Shown in pieces: positions 24,557 to 36,429 of a DNA stretch of 64,000 bases. Position 1 is the stretch's first letter; every line of letters begins with the position of its first letter. Below the pieces are notes generated by a model, which worked only from the letters and a program-made list of their open reading frames with translations, had not been told where the DNA came from and ran no database searches. Origin of the DNA: Terebella lapidaria (taxonomy: Eukaryota; Annelida; Polychaeta; Terebellida; Terebellidae); the NCBI GenBank assembly GCA_949152475.1, contig OX424568.1, forward strand, positions 8,531,667-8,595,666, read 5' to 3'. Position numbers and translations under genes: made by a program.

Positions 24557-25944
24557 GTCGATTGACAATAATAAAGATTGCAACCAAGCAAATCCAGTAA
24601 CAGCCATATGTACAGAGGAAAATGACCATGAATATATGCATCTTTTATCTGTATCTCCAATTATTTGTACTGAATTCGTTTACCATCAGCATGTAATCAA
24701 TGTATGTATCAACCTATTACGTCTAGACCATTGGACTTCTATTGGAATGTCATAATTATTCCGACACCTTTACATACATGACATTCATAGAATTCAATAA
24801 ATAGATAGTGCATATTATGCGGTATATATTAAAGCTGCTGCCTTCGAATGTATGCAATATTTTGTTTCAAAACCAATTTTTGTTAAACACATCTAATGTA
24901 ATATAACAAAAGGTGTGCTCAATAATTTTGACGATTACAGTCCGTCCGACTTGTCTTTCCATTCGTTTTAATGCCCATTTTGTACCGGTTTTGTGAATAA
25001 ACAAACGAAGTGTATCCATCAAACCCAAATGTAAACAAATGCTCAAATCGCGCTTAAAAGTCAACATCGAGTACATTTTCCATTTTGTATGTTCATATCT
25101 GGTGTAGTTATGAGAAAATAATCAGTGATATACCATGATGTGCGTGGAATTGTCAGTCTATCTCGCATTTCTATGCTTTGTTTACATCTGCGTGTGATGG
25201 ATACAGTTCCTGTATTTACGCGAGAACCGCCTGATCAAATGAGCAAAATTTCCCTGAGGACTGGTTATTTTCATTTCATTTGATGTGAATTTGTTTCATT
25301 CAGTTAGTTTAGCATGTTTAATATGAAATATAGTTTTAAAAAAATATTGATTGGTTCGAAGGCAGCTGCTTTAAGATTGAGTATCGAGCACGATCCACGT
25401 AATTCAATGGTTTCATACCACGTGCAATTTTGGTTCATATCTCGGCCGTTTCATAACAAACTTACATGAAATTTGGAATATATATTCTGTATATGTCTGT
25501 GAAGCTGATGTGAATAAGAGACTGAAGATTTCATTGATAAATTAGTATATAAATGGAGTTGAATGTTGCTTAAACAAATGTAACTTATGTTGCGTACACG
25601 AAGCACTACATGGTGCAGTTTCTTAACTACAACGAGTGCACATATCCGTGATCAATAACTTACTCCTAAATTTTAAGTATCCCATCCATAATCATGACAA
25701 ATTCATGTGCAAATGTGTATTACGATCTGGCGAAAATGTCTTGTGCCGCTGGTCAGTGAAGCGCTAAGTACAGATCAGCGGATTATTCGTATGGCAAATA
25801 CCGTCAATGCTCAGCTGTCGAGAAGGTATACTCACATGACTCAGGAGTGAGATGTTGTGATTTTGGTTCTATCCTGCACTTAGAAAATATAAGAATCGCT
25901 GAATTCTTGATGTAGTTTGCGGTTGAGTTTACAATGCCAACTAA
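24557..25944. other. Receptor 3' UTR and spacer
   Basis: A polyadenylation hexamer AATAAA occurs at 24,796-24,801, about 240 bp after the stop codon. It is the most likely 3' end of the ITAM-encoding transcript. The rest shows no genes. Confidence 0.5.
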
Positions 25945-25947
25945 TAT

Positions 25948-26473
25948 CACTGTAAACCCCTTTAATTTCGCGGCCGTTTTATTTCGCGTTTTCATGATTT
26001 GGACATATTCGCGGCCGTTTATTTTCGCGTTTTCTGTTACATGCATATTACTGGTAATGCAGAGGTATTTACCAATAACATACTCACTATGCAACCCAAC
26101 AATTGGTAAAAATACTGACATGGACACAATTGTATCTTTATTATACCTATTATACCTTTATTTCCTGGCTTAGTATTAAACATGATTTAAATACAGTCAC
26201 AGTACAAAATTAACTACGTACATGTAAACTTGGAATTGGCTACTGGTCTTTTTTATGTTAAATGTACAACATTATTTGTTCTTCTGTTCTATACCACACA
26301 CATTGCAAAATCAATTTCCGAATCAACAGCAGATTCAACCACAATAACCATGCTCAATATTAAATATATTCGCAAATCAAAATGCGGTTGACCAAAAAAA
26401 TTCGCGTCCAGAAATTTTCGCGTTTATAATGAAAACGCGAAAATCGCGAATATTAAATTTCTTTTGCCCAGTG
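25948..26473. mobile_element. 526-bp MITE with CACTG termini and TAT duplication
   Basis: The left end CACTGTAAACCCCTTTAATT and the inverted right end CACTGGGCAAAAGAAATTTA share CACTG and then TTTCGCG/CGCGTTTTCAT phrases. TAT flanks both sides (25,945-25,947; 26,474-26,476). CACTG termini with a 3-bp duplication fit the CACTA/EnSpm group. No coding content. Confidence 0.75.
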
Positions 26474-26476
26474 TAT

Positions 26477-27334
26477 TTTCAATGCGGATGATATATAACA
26501 TGCTATTTTGACCATCAAACTCCCATCAATTGTCGAGGAAAATCCCAAAACAGGCAGTAGGTTATTGTTATATGATAGGTAATCTAACCATAGTCAAGAA
26601 ACTATACCCTAAAACGCTGTCAGTTCTCTATGTAAGTTACATTTGATTGGCGGTGCATAACGTTCAGGATCTGTATGGATATCGACTGGGTCTTCAATAT
26701 GGCCATTGGACAAGCATTGTAGTCGTGGATAGAACATACACAACAATTTTCAGCGCGATTCATTACCAAACTGTAAAACAAAACATACTAGAATTTTGCT
26801 TGTAAGGCATGGATCCTGACTGATAAGCATCCTTAATGATTTGCTTATTTCAGTCGGAAGTGTACGTAAAAATTGCATACTTCTTATTCAATGTACATGT
26901 ATATTTTCCTTAATTGATGTTATGTCAGCATGTTATATTATATTTTTTGTGTGTGTGCAGAACACTGATATCATGTTTTACCCTTGTTGGATTCATATTA
27001 AATAAATGATCTAATCTCCGTGTTTATATGGATCGTCATTGTTCATTGTTGATCAATAATATGTATGCATCTTCTAACTGCAGTATGTTGTTTAATCTTT
27101 TCCTGCAATTTTCTTTTATCGGAAATCGTTGATAAATCATTCTATTATTATACTTTTTTGATACCTTCAGTCACATGAATCCGGCCCATCAAATGATCCA
27201 CCCATGTATTAAGAGAAATTATCACAGGATACAGATAAACCGTGTCTATATCACAGATATCCGGGTTATACAGCTAGCGTATATGACATATCAATATTCA
27301 TGTTTGTTGATATATCTACATTTCTTCATTATCC
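26477..27334. other. No recognisable gene
   Basis: AT-rich spacer without identifiable features. Confidence 0.45.
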
Positions 27335-27435
27335 AGTCATTGCTACGCCCCCAATTTCAGACGATTCTGTAACACCCGGGACTCCAGCAGAACCCACTGA
27401 TTATGTTAATTTCCGAACCGAAGAGTTTGAGCTGT
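27335..27435 (+). CDS. Candidate alternative 3' exon with DYVNF motif
   Basis: After acceptor TTATCCAG the sequence reads VIATPPISDDSVTPGTPAEP and then TDYVNFRTEEFEL, with either a TAA stop (27,433-27,435) or a strong donor overlapping it (CT|GTAAGT). YVNF has the Asn at +2 favoured by Grb2-type SH2 domains. Entry is phase 1, whereas the membrane exon ends in phase 2, so a direct join is impossible. A weak donor inside the ITAM exon (CAAG|GTTATA, phase 1) would permit a tail in which this exon replaces the ITAM. It could instead belong to a different gene. Confidence 0.35.
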
Positions 27436-27723
27436 AAGTATATAGAATTGCATGTCATGTAAACAACCGTCACGTCTCAAATAACTATAAGAATACAGAA
27501 AATGGTGGCAAATATCTGGCCGTTTTACTCAGATAACATATCAAAATAATTTCATTCTAAACATCGCTGTCCTTCACAAAACATGTGAATATATGAGTTA
27601 ACTTGTAGGACATTTAGGCCTACCGCTATTTATAGTGTCTGGCTGAGGTACCCACATTAGACCCTCACCATTCTTTATCAAAATGGGTAGGCATGTGTCG
27701 AATTTTTTCTATAATAAAAAAAA

Positions 27724-27905
27724 TAATCTATTCAGGGAAATTGATTGCAATTTTACCACAGAAACGGGAGTTTATTTGTAAAAATTCTGTTTATGAAAAT
27801 AATAATGAACAAATTAATCTATTCAGGGAAAATTGATTGCAATTTTACCACAGAAACGGGAGTATATTTGTAAAAATTCTGTTGATGACCATACGGAGAT
27901 GTAAC
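27724..27905 (+). repeat. Tandem duplication, period 91 bp
   Basis: The phrases TAATCTATTCAGGGAAA and CCACAGAAACGGGAGT occur twice, 91 bp apart, with only a few differences. Confidence 0.75.
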
Positions 27906-28291
27906 ATTTCACGTCCAAAAAATTACATCTCTAAAAACATATATATGAATCGGTGTTGGTGAATGCACATGACGTGTTTTTCCTGATAATCATGTTTTTC
28001 CAATGATATTCATCACATTCACCATGCCGTGTATAACATTGATTGCATGCATGCGTGAGAGATAGAACTTGATTATCAAGGACCGTTTGGTGTCAAATCG
28101 TTACGTCTGTAAACAATCATTTCATTTCTCAAAAATCCACTAACTAATCAGAACAAATGAGTTTCTAGCCAATAGTAATTGTTATACGACTGTAAACGAC
28201 CGTCTGCAGCAGGAAACGTTTGGCCACATGTGCGCGGTGTTGAATAATCACCTCAATGGAGAGCTTGTAGGACGAAAATTGTAGCATATCA
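27906..28291. other. No recognisable gene
   Basis: Spacer; nothing seen. Confidence 0.4.
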
Positions 28292-28294
28292 TTA

Positions 28295-30741
28295 TAGTCC
28301 ATGAGCCCAGGGGGTCCACCGTGTACCCCCCCCCCCCCCAGGACTCTCCGCGAGGGGTGTCATTTTGTTCAGGGGACCCTTGAGCTTCAGAATCCACTTG
28401 TTAACACTCGATATCCTTGGATGAACTATCCAATATGGCGGCTTTTCAAAATGGCCGCCATCAAAACCGAGACATTTCTTGAAACACAAATTTGTATTTT
28501 TCTTCGCCCCTAATTGTGCTAGAGACACGAATTTGGTACCTAAACATATGTTTTAGAGGTCAGGGAATCCAATAAAAATATTTTCAAATACTTCAGCCTA
28601 TCCCTTCAGCATGAAATCCAAGATGGCGTCCATCAGAATCGCATATTTTGTCATATTTTTTCTAAAACTTTTATATTTTGAGGAACTGTGTGGCCATAAA
28701 TGACAATTATGTGCCCTAATACATGCTATTGGTACTTGATAACATCAGTGGCAAAAATAACAATGTCCCCAATGCCCTAATTGCTGAAAAATGTGTTGAG
28801 TTTGGCAATAAACACAATCGCGGCGAAACCGAATTTGATCAACAATAAACACAAAGTTGTATATATCTTTGCCCCTAATTGTGCTAGAGACACAAAGTTA
28901 GCACCTAAACATATGTTTTAGACGGCAAGGAATGCAATAAAAATATTTTCAACTACTTCAACATACCCCTTCTGCATGAAATCCAAGATGGCGACCATCA
29001 GAATCGCATATTTTGTCATATTTTTTTCCTAAAAATTTAATATTTTAAGGAACTCTGTGGAGATTATCAACAATTTTGTGCCTTAATACATGCTATTGGT
29101 ACTTGATAACATCAGTGGCAATGATAACAATGTCCTCGATGCCTTAAATTAAAAAAAAATACCTTGAATTGGCAATAAACACAATTGCGACAGAACCGAT
29201 TTTAATCAAGAATAAACAAAATTGCATAAATTTTTGCTACTAATTGTGCTAGAGACACAAACTTGGTACCTAAACTTACGTTTTAGAGGTTAGGGAATGC
29301 AATGAAATTATTTTCAACTACTTTAGCATAGTGCTTCGGCATGAAATCCAAGATGGCGTCCATCATAATCGCATATTTTTTCATATTTTGTTCATGAAAC
29401 TTTAATTTTTCAAACAAATGTGTGGTCATTATCACCAATTATGTGTTCCAATACATGCTACTGGTACTTAAAAACATCAGTGGTAGAACTAACAATGTCC
29501 CCTATGCCTTAATTGCTCAAGAATATGTTGACTATGGCAATAAACACAATCGCGACAAGACCGAAATTGATCAATAATAAGCACAAAATTGCATATATGT
29601 ATATCTTTATACCCTAATTGTGCGAACTTTGTACCTAAACATATGTGTTAGAGTTTAGGAAATGCAATAATATTGTTTTCAACTACTTTAGCATTGTCCA
29701 TTAGCATGAAATCCAAGATGGCAGCCACCAGAATGGCATATTTTATCATATTTTTTTCTAAAACTCTAACATATTAAGACGAATGTGTAGCCATTATCAC
29801 CAATTTTGTGCCTTAAGTACATGCTGATGGTGCTTAATAACATCAGTGGTTAAAATAACAATGTCCCCAATGCCTCAACTGCTAGAAGATATATTGAATT
29901 TGGCAATAAAGACAATTGCAGCAATATTGAATCAGATCACAATCAACAGTTAAAGTCATGTATTGTGCATAAACGTGACGTTAAACGTCATTAAGTTAGT
30001 TCATTTATCTGAAATATACACATGTACATGTACATTACAAAAGCCATTTCCAAGAAGCAAAGCATTCAGCATAGGAAAAATCCAAGATGGCCACATTTGT
30101 GCATAACTGAACGAAGATAATGTACTCTCTTCACCGATATTTGGTCAAGAATTTGGTTTATTCTTATATTTCCATGTATTTAGATTTAAAATATGTACTT
30201 AGTTTGGCATGAAATGAACTACTCCTCCTGCAAAAGAACATATAAGGTCAAAATGGTTCATATTAAAATACCGTTGTTATTTTTGCCACTGATGTTATCA
30301 AGTACCAATAGCATGTATTAGGGCACATAATTGTCATTTATGGCCACACAGTTTTCTCAAAATATAAAAGTTTTAGAAAAAATATGACAAAATATGCGAT
30401 TCTGATGGACGCCATCTTGGATTTCATGCTGAAGGGATAGGCTGAAGTATTTGAAAAATATTTTTATTGGATTCCCTGACCTCTAAAACATATGTTCAGG
30501 TACCAAATTCGTGTCTCTAGCACAATTAGGGGCGAAGAAAAATACAAGTTTGTGTTTCAAGAAATGTCTCGGTTTTGATGGCGGCCATTTTGAAAAGCCG
30601 CCAGATTGGATAGTTCATCCCAGGATATCGAGTGTTAACAAGTGGATTCTGAAGCTCAAGGGTCCCCTGAACAAAATGACACCCCTCGCGGAGAGTCCTG
30701 GGGGGGGGGGTGCACGGTGGACCCCCTGGGCTCATGGACTA
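28295..30741. mobile_element. Second long-inverted-repeat (foldback) DNA element, TTA duplication
   Basis: 2447 bp. Arms of about 470 bp (28,295-28,765; 30,276-30,741) start TAGTCCATGAGCCCAGGGGG and are almost identical, so insertion was recent. TTA flanks both ends (28,292-28,294; 30,742-30,744). The interior holds about four diverged tandem copies of a roughly 370-bp unit (CCTAATTGTGCTAGAGACAC, GAAATCCAAGATGGC, ACATCAGTGG). No transposase. It shares with 4082-7138 a TAGTC start, a 3-bp duplication, long arms, internal tandem units and repeated AAGATGGC words. Confidence 0.88.
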
Positions 30742-30744
30742 TTA

Positions 30745-31683
30745 GTTACGTCTCTACACGTACAGCAGAGTAGTCCGAAAATTTCGGAATATGACTGATG
30801 ACTGTTGCTGGACCGAAATTACATTGGAAAATAGCATATAATGTGGGAGTTTGACAGTGGTAAGTATGAGAAAAATCAGTGTTGAAAGTGGATATACTGA
30901 GATGTCCAGCTGGCGGATCAGAGTCTGTGTTACTTCTTGTTTATAAAACGACCTTTGTCACTTCAGTGATCACAATTCACCGGAAGTGTGTTGGGTGCTG
31001 GAATCCTTGACGACACCGCCAGTGTGAATGTACACAAACAATACTCTACTATCATCAAGTGCATATATATATACGGAGACGTCACATGGAAGCGGTTCCA
31101 AAATTGACTGATGTGTATCCAGCGTCTATGTAACACCTGGGACACAAGATGCATTTTAACTAAAGCTCATATTGTCAATTGGTATATGTATGCATTCATG
31201 AGGAACAATATAACTCTGAAAAATAACGAATTTCGGAATGCTGAGTAAAAGATGCAACAATAACGCATAAGGTATCGTGTTTCACGATTTATTATACATT
31301 GATTGCTTTATTCCGAGTGTTTTCACACTAACTATTGAACAAATGACAAATATTGGAAAAGTACAATATAATTATATGGAATATAACCGTCAGAGATTTT
31401 TTTCGACAAAAACAGTTATGTTCAAAATAGTCAGCTACAAACAGTGAGGTCACGAGGATTCAAAATTTGAAAGTTATTTCTTGAAAGTTATTTCTTCTTA
31501 TTATCTATTCGAAATGACCTATTTTATCGAGTAACTGATCAGCATCCTGATACTGAGAAGGAAAATGGATATGTGGCAAACTCAACGTTTAAGGTTTTTA
31601 AGAGTCTGGAGACGTAAAATGGACGTATGAATATATATGACACGTTATTAATTTCATACAAAGCATTAGCTGCGAAATTGTGA
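30745..31683. other. No recognisable gene
   Basis: Spacer with short frames only. Confidence 0.4.
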
Positions 31684-32814
31684 ACACCCGAAAACGAGTT
31701 CCAAGTTCCGAGTTCCATGTTCCAAGTTCCGAGTTCCAAGTTCCAAGTTCCGCGTTTAAGAAAAAGGTGTCGTCGGTGTTCAGTCAGTACCCTAAAACTT
31801 CTAATAAACGCCCGGGCGTCTATTGATTTCAGTTACACTCTAGACCCGGCGTCTATTAGAACACGTCGTTTATTAGAACCCGGCGTTTCTTGATTTCAGT
31901 CGTTGTCTGGACCCGGTGTTTATTGAAATTGGCGAGGCCTGTGTTACGATATGACAAATCGGACGACAGTTTAGATATTAAAAGCTGGAAATTCCCGACT
32001 GGGACGCGTTGACGTTGTCGATATTAATATCTATACGTTGCTATGTTACACAATGTACGTATAGACCCGGCGTCTATCAGAACCTGGCGTCTATTAATTT
32101 CAGCATACCTGAACCCCCGGCGTCTATCAGGAATCCGGCATCTATTGGAAGTTTTACGGTATTTCTACACATGCCACGGTTTTTCAGGAGTTCTTTGAAC
32201 ATTGAGTCTAAAAGTTGCAGAGACGATCGAGGGATCATATATGGCGTCAGTTTGAAGGCGCAGCACCAATATATGTTACACGTTAGAATAAATTATAAAT
32301 ATCAACTTCTTCTATTAAATATTTGTTCAGTCATCCACAGCATAGTTCGTTGGTGATGCCTGAACAATTATTTAATGAAAGAAATTGACAAGATCCGAAT
32401 TTATTCTGTCACAATGCAATAAGTATTATTTTCATTCCCCTTTGTTTTCAATTTTCCCATCATTTGTATTTAATTTTGTGAATGTAAAATATAGAAATGA
32501 TATAAAAATACATATCATGAACTAAATAGAATTGAACGAAAAACACACCCAAATCCACAAACTATCCAAAATTTCAAATCATACCCGCGTGGCATTCTGA
32601 GGTCCGCGCGTACCTGGAAGCTTGGAAGGTTAATTTTTGACTTTGTGAAAGTGATTTAATGAGTTGGAGAGACCCGATGCAGAAATATAAAAACGATAAC
32701 TGCACATTCTTGGGACTTTAAATACGGAACTTGGAACTCGGAACTTGGAACTCGGAACTTGAAACTCGGAACTTGAAACTCGGAACTTGGAACTTGAAAC
32801 TCGTTTTCGGGTGT
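31684..32814. mobile_element. Element with GGAACTT-iteron inverted ends
   Basis: Inverted ends ACACCCGAAAACGAGTT(C/T)C are each followed inward by several GGAACTT/GGAACTC heptamers (31,698-31,756 and 32,725-32,800). GCGAAATTGTG stands just outside the left end (31,672) and again outside the right end (32,818). It is either a long target duplication or an outer part of the element. A smaller MITE sits inside. Confidence 0.65.
31790..32159. mobile_element. MITE with TA duplication and CCGGCGTCTAT iterons
   Basis: Inverted ends CCCTAAAACTTCTAATA and CCGTAAAACTTCCAATA are flanked by TA (31,788-31,789; 32,160-32,161). The core phrase CCGGCGTCTAT(T/C)AG recurs about six times inside. It is nested in the GGAACTT element. 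Confidence 0.7.
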
Positions 32815-32942
32815 CCCGCGAAATTGTGGATAAAACATATTTCTAAGTAAGGTTTTTATAACAATAACAAATTGGAGGGGGGAAATAGGTGTTTGCTTGA
32901 GAGAGTGTTTACTATATTAAACAAACTGTATTACTCTGACAG

Positions 32943-33000
32943 GTCCAGTATCCCAGACACTGGGGTTAGATATTCCGGAGTTCACTTACGTAATGAAAAG
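32943..33000 (+). CDS. Very tentative exon
   Basis: Acceptor CTCTGACAG and donor AAG|GTAATT bound 58 bp that, entered in phase 2, read SSIPDTGVRYSGVHLRNEK. The phase matches a read-through of the 27,335 exon via its CT|GTAAGT donor. Support is limited to phase and splice sites. Confidence 0.15.
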
Positions 33001-34311
33001 GTAATTGATCGTGATGCTTGCTGTACAGTCTTTTCATCGTTCTGCTGATACGAAAATTGCGGACTGTGATTTGGTTTCCAAGTGGATGCACACTACATGT
33101 ATTGTAATTCGTTTATTTTGAATATCATCATAGAATTAAGTAAAAAAAATATTATATATTTGGAAAATACCTACAAGTTTCAACCCATACGTGTGGAAGT
33201 CATGCTTTCAAACGTGTATAATCCACAACGTACGGTGCCCCTGATAGGACATGATGAAAATAAAACCTATTTCGTTTGCACAAAGTAGTAAATCGTTTGC
33301 ACGAATCAGGGGCATCGTAATTATCTATAGGTGTAGCGATTTATGGCATTGTCTTCCCCTTCATTGCGAGAGCCACGTATTTTCAGGATTTTCTAAATGA
33401 TAGATTACATAACACATTGTGTAATTATCTAATGTGGGTTTCAGTAAGTACAAAAATGGTGGAAAAACGAATATATTAACTCCGGGTAATTAAATCGACT
33501 TGCTACCCAGGATATTGATCAGCTATATATCAGAGTCCTAGCCAATTGATAATTTAGCATACCATCACCATATGAATCAATGCATAATCGATCACACTTT
33601 TATAGCGTATCAAAGTTATTGTATGATGCAACTGTAATATTTAATTTTTGTCTACTAGTAATTCACCCTTCAACTTTCAATATTGAATAGATACGACAAC
33701 CCTTCGTTCATACTTTTGCAGAAAGACAAATCAAACCATTTCGGTATTATATAAACGAAGTGCCTATGTATATGTTCGTAGAGTATATACCTACCTTGCA
33801 AATTTCGGCCACATTTGGTGATATTCAATAAATATGTCTCGTCACATATAGATTTTCATGCAGTCAATATAGGTCATTCTGATTGGAGATGTCGGACCAA
33901 TGTGTGGTGACATTGCGAATGAACACGTGATTGATGAATTGGATTCCTAAGTTCTACAAAAAAAAACTGGATGTTTGAGATGTGTCTGATCTAAATTGAA
34001 ATCAACAAATGTTTTTTTTCTCCGATAAACGCAACTAAAATATCATCATAGAATCTCGTCTTGTTGATATTAAATACTGAATTCTAAGTACTTCATTCAG
34101 AGGTTATTAGCAGTCAGGTAACATACATATTTATGATATATCAAAAAATTTCTTTGCAAGCCTAACAACCCAGTATCCTAACACCAGTTCAGATTTTATT
34201 GTAGGAATATTTGACAAAATTTATCACAATGAAAGACATGGGGGAACAGTTAAAATACTGTGGCAAAAGTATAAAATACATTGAACGACAAATAAATATA
34301 TTGGAGCATGT
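33001..34311. other. No recognisable gene
   Basis: AT-rich spacer between the tentative exon and the 3' end of the minus-strand gene. Confidence 0.45.
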
Positions 34312-35695
34312 CTAGACTAACACACTTCTAGAATCCATCCCCAGATAATTCGGCACACGACAAGTTCTGTCTCTCTCTCGCCGTTTGATCTGAACGCAAT
34401 GACCCCAGCGACACCCCGCCTCGGTAACCATAGCGACAAATTCGGCACACTCATGACGACAGAGTCGACGCACGACGCACATGTCGCGATATGCTGACGC
34501 GTCAACAAGTCGGTAGTTGACGTTGAAATCGACGCTGACGTCATGACGTATGTAGGCGGGCGCGATTCTCGACGCCTGATGTAGGGCTATCACAGTCGAT
34601 GTGACGTCAATGTGAAATATGTCCCACAGCACAGCCTTCCCTAGAAACCAGCTGTCGTATCTAAAATATATATATATAATTTGTTTTCTATAATACGTTT
34701 GGAATTATCAACATCGTGGCTAATTACAAAGCAAATACAAACTAAAATGAACATTATGAGGTTCATACCAAATTTTTGATTGGGCATTCCCCAAAGTAAA
34801 GTCATTCGATGTTGTGATCCATTTCTAGCTGTCTAAAACTTGGATCTATAGATCTATATTCCCATTTATATTTCATCTGAAATTATTTCGTTAATCAGCC
34901 TATCAAAACATATTCCCCAATGGAATGATCTTACCTGGGGCGAGCTGGAACAAAGTCTGGCACGGAGTTCCAGGGAAAGCCGTCTCGACTGAAAATGAAA
35001 TAGTCGGCTGAGTCGCCTCTACAATGACTAAAATCTTTAGCCATGTTAGTCACAATGTCGGCTTTCCATAGACTGTCCACTGTTTCTGCTGTTTTCATTT
35101 TAGCATTCGTTCTCACTCCAGATGCGAAAATCCCATCTTTCTCCATCTTATCCCTGTACTTTGCAATTGAATGGATTGTGTGGATCAGGCCGTAGTCGAA
35201 TAAGATATCAGCATTCGCGAAACCTACGAACATGGTGTCAAAGGCTTTTTGCAGATCTAAAATCATGTCTTTTAGGATCGGCAGTGAATTCTTGGTCCGG
35301 TGGTATTCCGTTACTTTCCACCCGCGTGCCAATGCAAAACTGGCTAATGATGATGTATTTCTCAGCTCTGCAGTCCGGTCTTTGACCATTAGAACCGGCT
35401 GAAGACATGGCATAAACTGCGCCCAGTTCTGCACAGTATTCTCGTGAATTTTGCGACGATCGTTCGAATCATAGGCGGTGGTGGCGAGCGATATCATAGG
35501 TTCTTTGCAGTGTACAAAACCGAATTCTTCGAAATTTCTTTCATTCTTATCCATAAATGATAATTTAGTGACATTGAGTAGGGCTAACTCCAGCCTTTGC
35601 CCCTCTTCATTTGCGTATATAGGTTTTCTAAACCATGATATTACCAGTGAAAAAGTTGCCAACATTGTGATATATTTTGACAGTTTGAAAAACAT
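34312..35695 (-). CDS. Orphan glycosyltransferase-like type II membrane protein
   Basis: Two exons: 35695-34935 and 34660-34312 (donor CCAG|GTAAGA, acceptor TTTTAG, phase 2), 369 residues. ATG 35695 is chosen because it is the first Met of the frame and directly precedes the anchor KYITMLATFSLVISWF (residues about 6-20). The luminal part has the order of a GT-A-like family common in lophotrochozoan genomes and usually left uncharacterised: ISLATTAYDSNDRRKIHENT (substrate-entry strand), NWAQFMPCLQPVLM, LARGWKV, LPILKDM, the acidic FANADILFDYG in place of a DxD, ADYFIFSRDGFPW, then across the splice RPRYDSWFL and IDVTSTVIALHQ. Golgi residence and transferase activity are inferred; donor and acceptor sugars are unknown. 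It is compact, with one 274-bp intron. Confidence 0.8.
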
Positions 35696-36249
35696 TCTGA
35701 TTATTCTTATCAAGTCATTTCATTCCCATTCATCCTCCTATGTTATAACTGTATTAGTAGACATGTCAAATGCTTATATTGATATTATATTCACAGCTGT
35801 ATGTATATCTGAGAGATGGTCACATTGGTCAGGCCATTACCCTGAATATCGATCGATAAAGGTTAGTTTTGTAAAGATATTTACATATATGGGAACATTA
35901 TCAGTATTCAGAAAAGGTCAATTTCAAAATATATGCACACCATATATCGCGAACGGCCTCATGTATTTAATTTCCGATTTCGATTGATCAATATATCAAT
36001 AGTTGTTCATATGTTTTTAGATCTAGCAAATAAATCCATCCTATTTGTTTACGAGAATCTATATGTGTGGTTTAATATGGCGGATATACTGTTTCCCAGT
36101 TCTGGTTATAAAAAAATCTCAAGAATGAATCCACCGCAAACACACATAAAAATATTTGTACAACTGAATTATTGTGAACAGGGGCGAATGATTAGTTTTC
36201 ATGTTTACATTTACCATTATCAAAAACGAAACAAAAAGTTTTCTGGGAA
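35696..36249. other. Upstream region of the GT-like gene
   Basis: No clear promoter element or other gene is visible. Confidence 0.4.
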
Positions 36250-36425
36250 TAATTTTTAATTAAATACGTTTCAACTTCAAGTTGCCACGAAGGAATGAAA
36301 TATGTTGCATTCAGTTCTCCAGGGTTAGTTTCAAGCCGTGGTTCAGGCGCGTAGGTGTCCTGATATGATTTGCCACGAGTCAGATTGAACACTTTGGCAC
36401 TCGCGTTAGTTCTTGTCCTTGCTTT
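36250..36425 (-). CDS. Tentative exon, unidentified
   Basis: A minus-strand open stretch reads ASAKVFNLTRGKSYQDTYAP followed by LETNPGELNATYFIPSWQLE. It is protein-like and has two potential N-glycosylation sites (NLT, NAT). It lies 0.6 kb upstream of the GT-like gene on the same strand, but that gene does not need it, because its anchor follows its own ATG. Confidence 0.25.
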
Positions 36426-36429
36426 GGCG

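Noticed and set aside
24444-24755. Overlapping plus frame MTFPNLLSVTPMCAAS
   Set aside because: Shifted frame of the receptor's tail exon; the correct frame is set by the membrane exon's phase.
35698-35713. Start of the GT-like protein at 35,713
   Set aside because: That codon is TTG; the first ATG in frame is 35,695, immediately before the membrane anchor.
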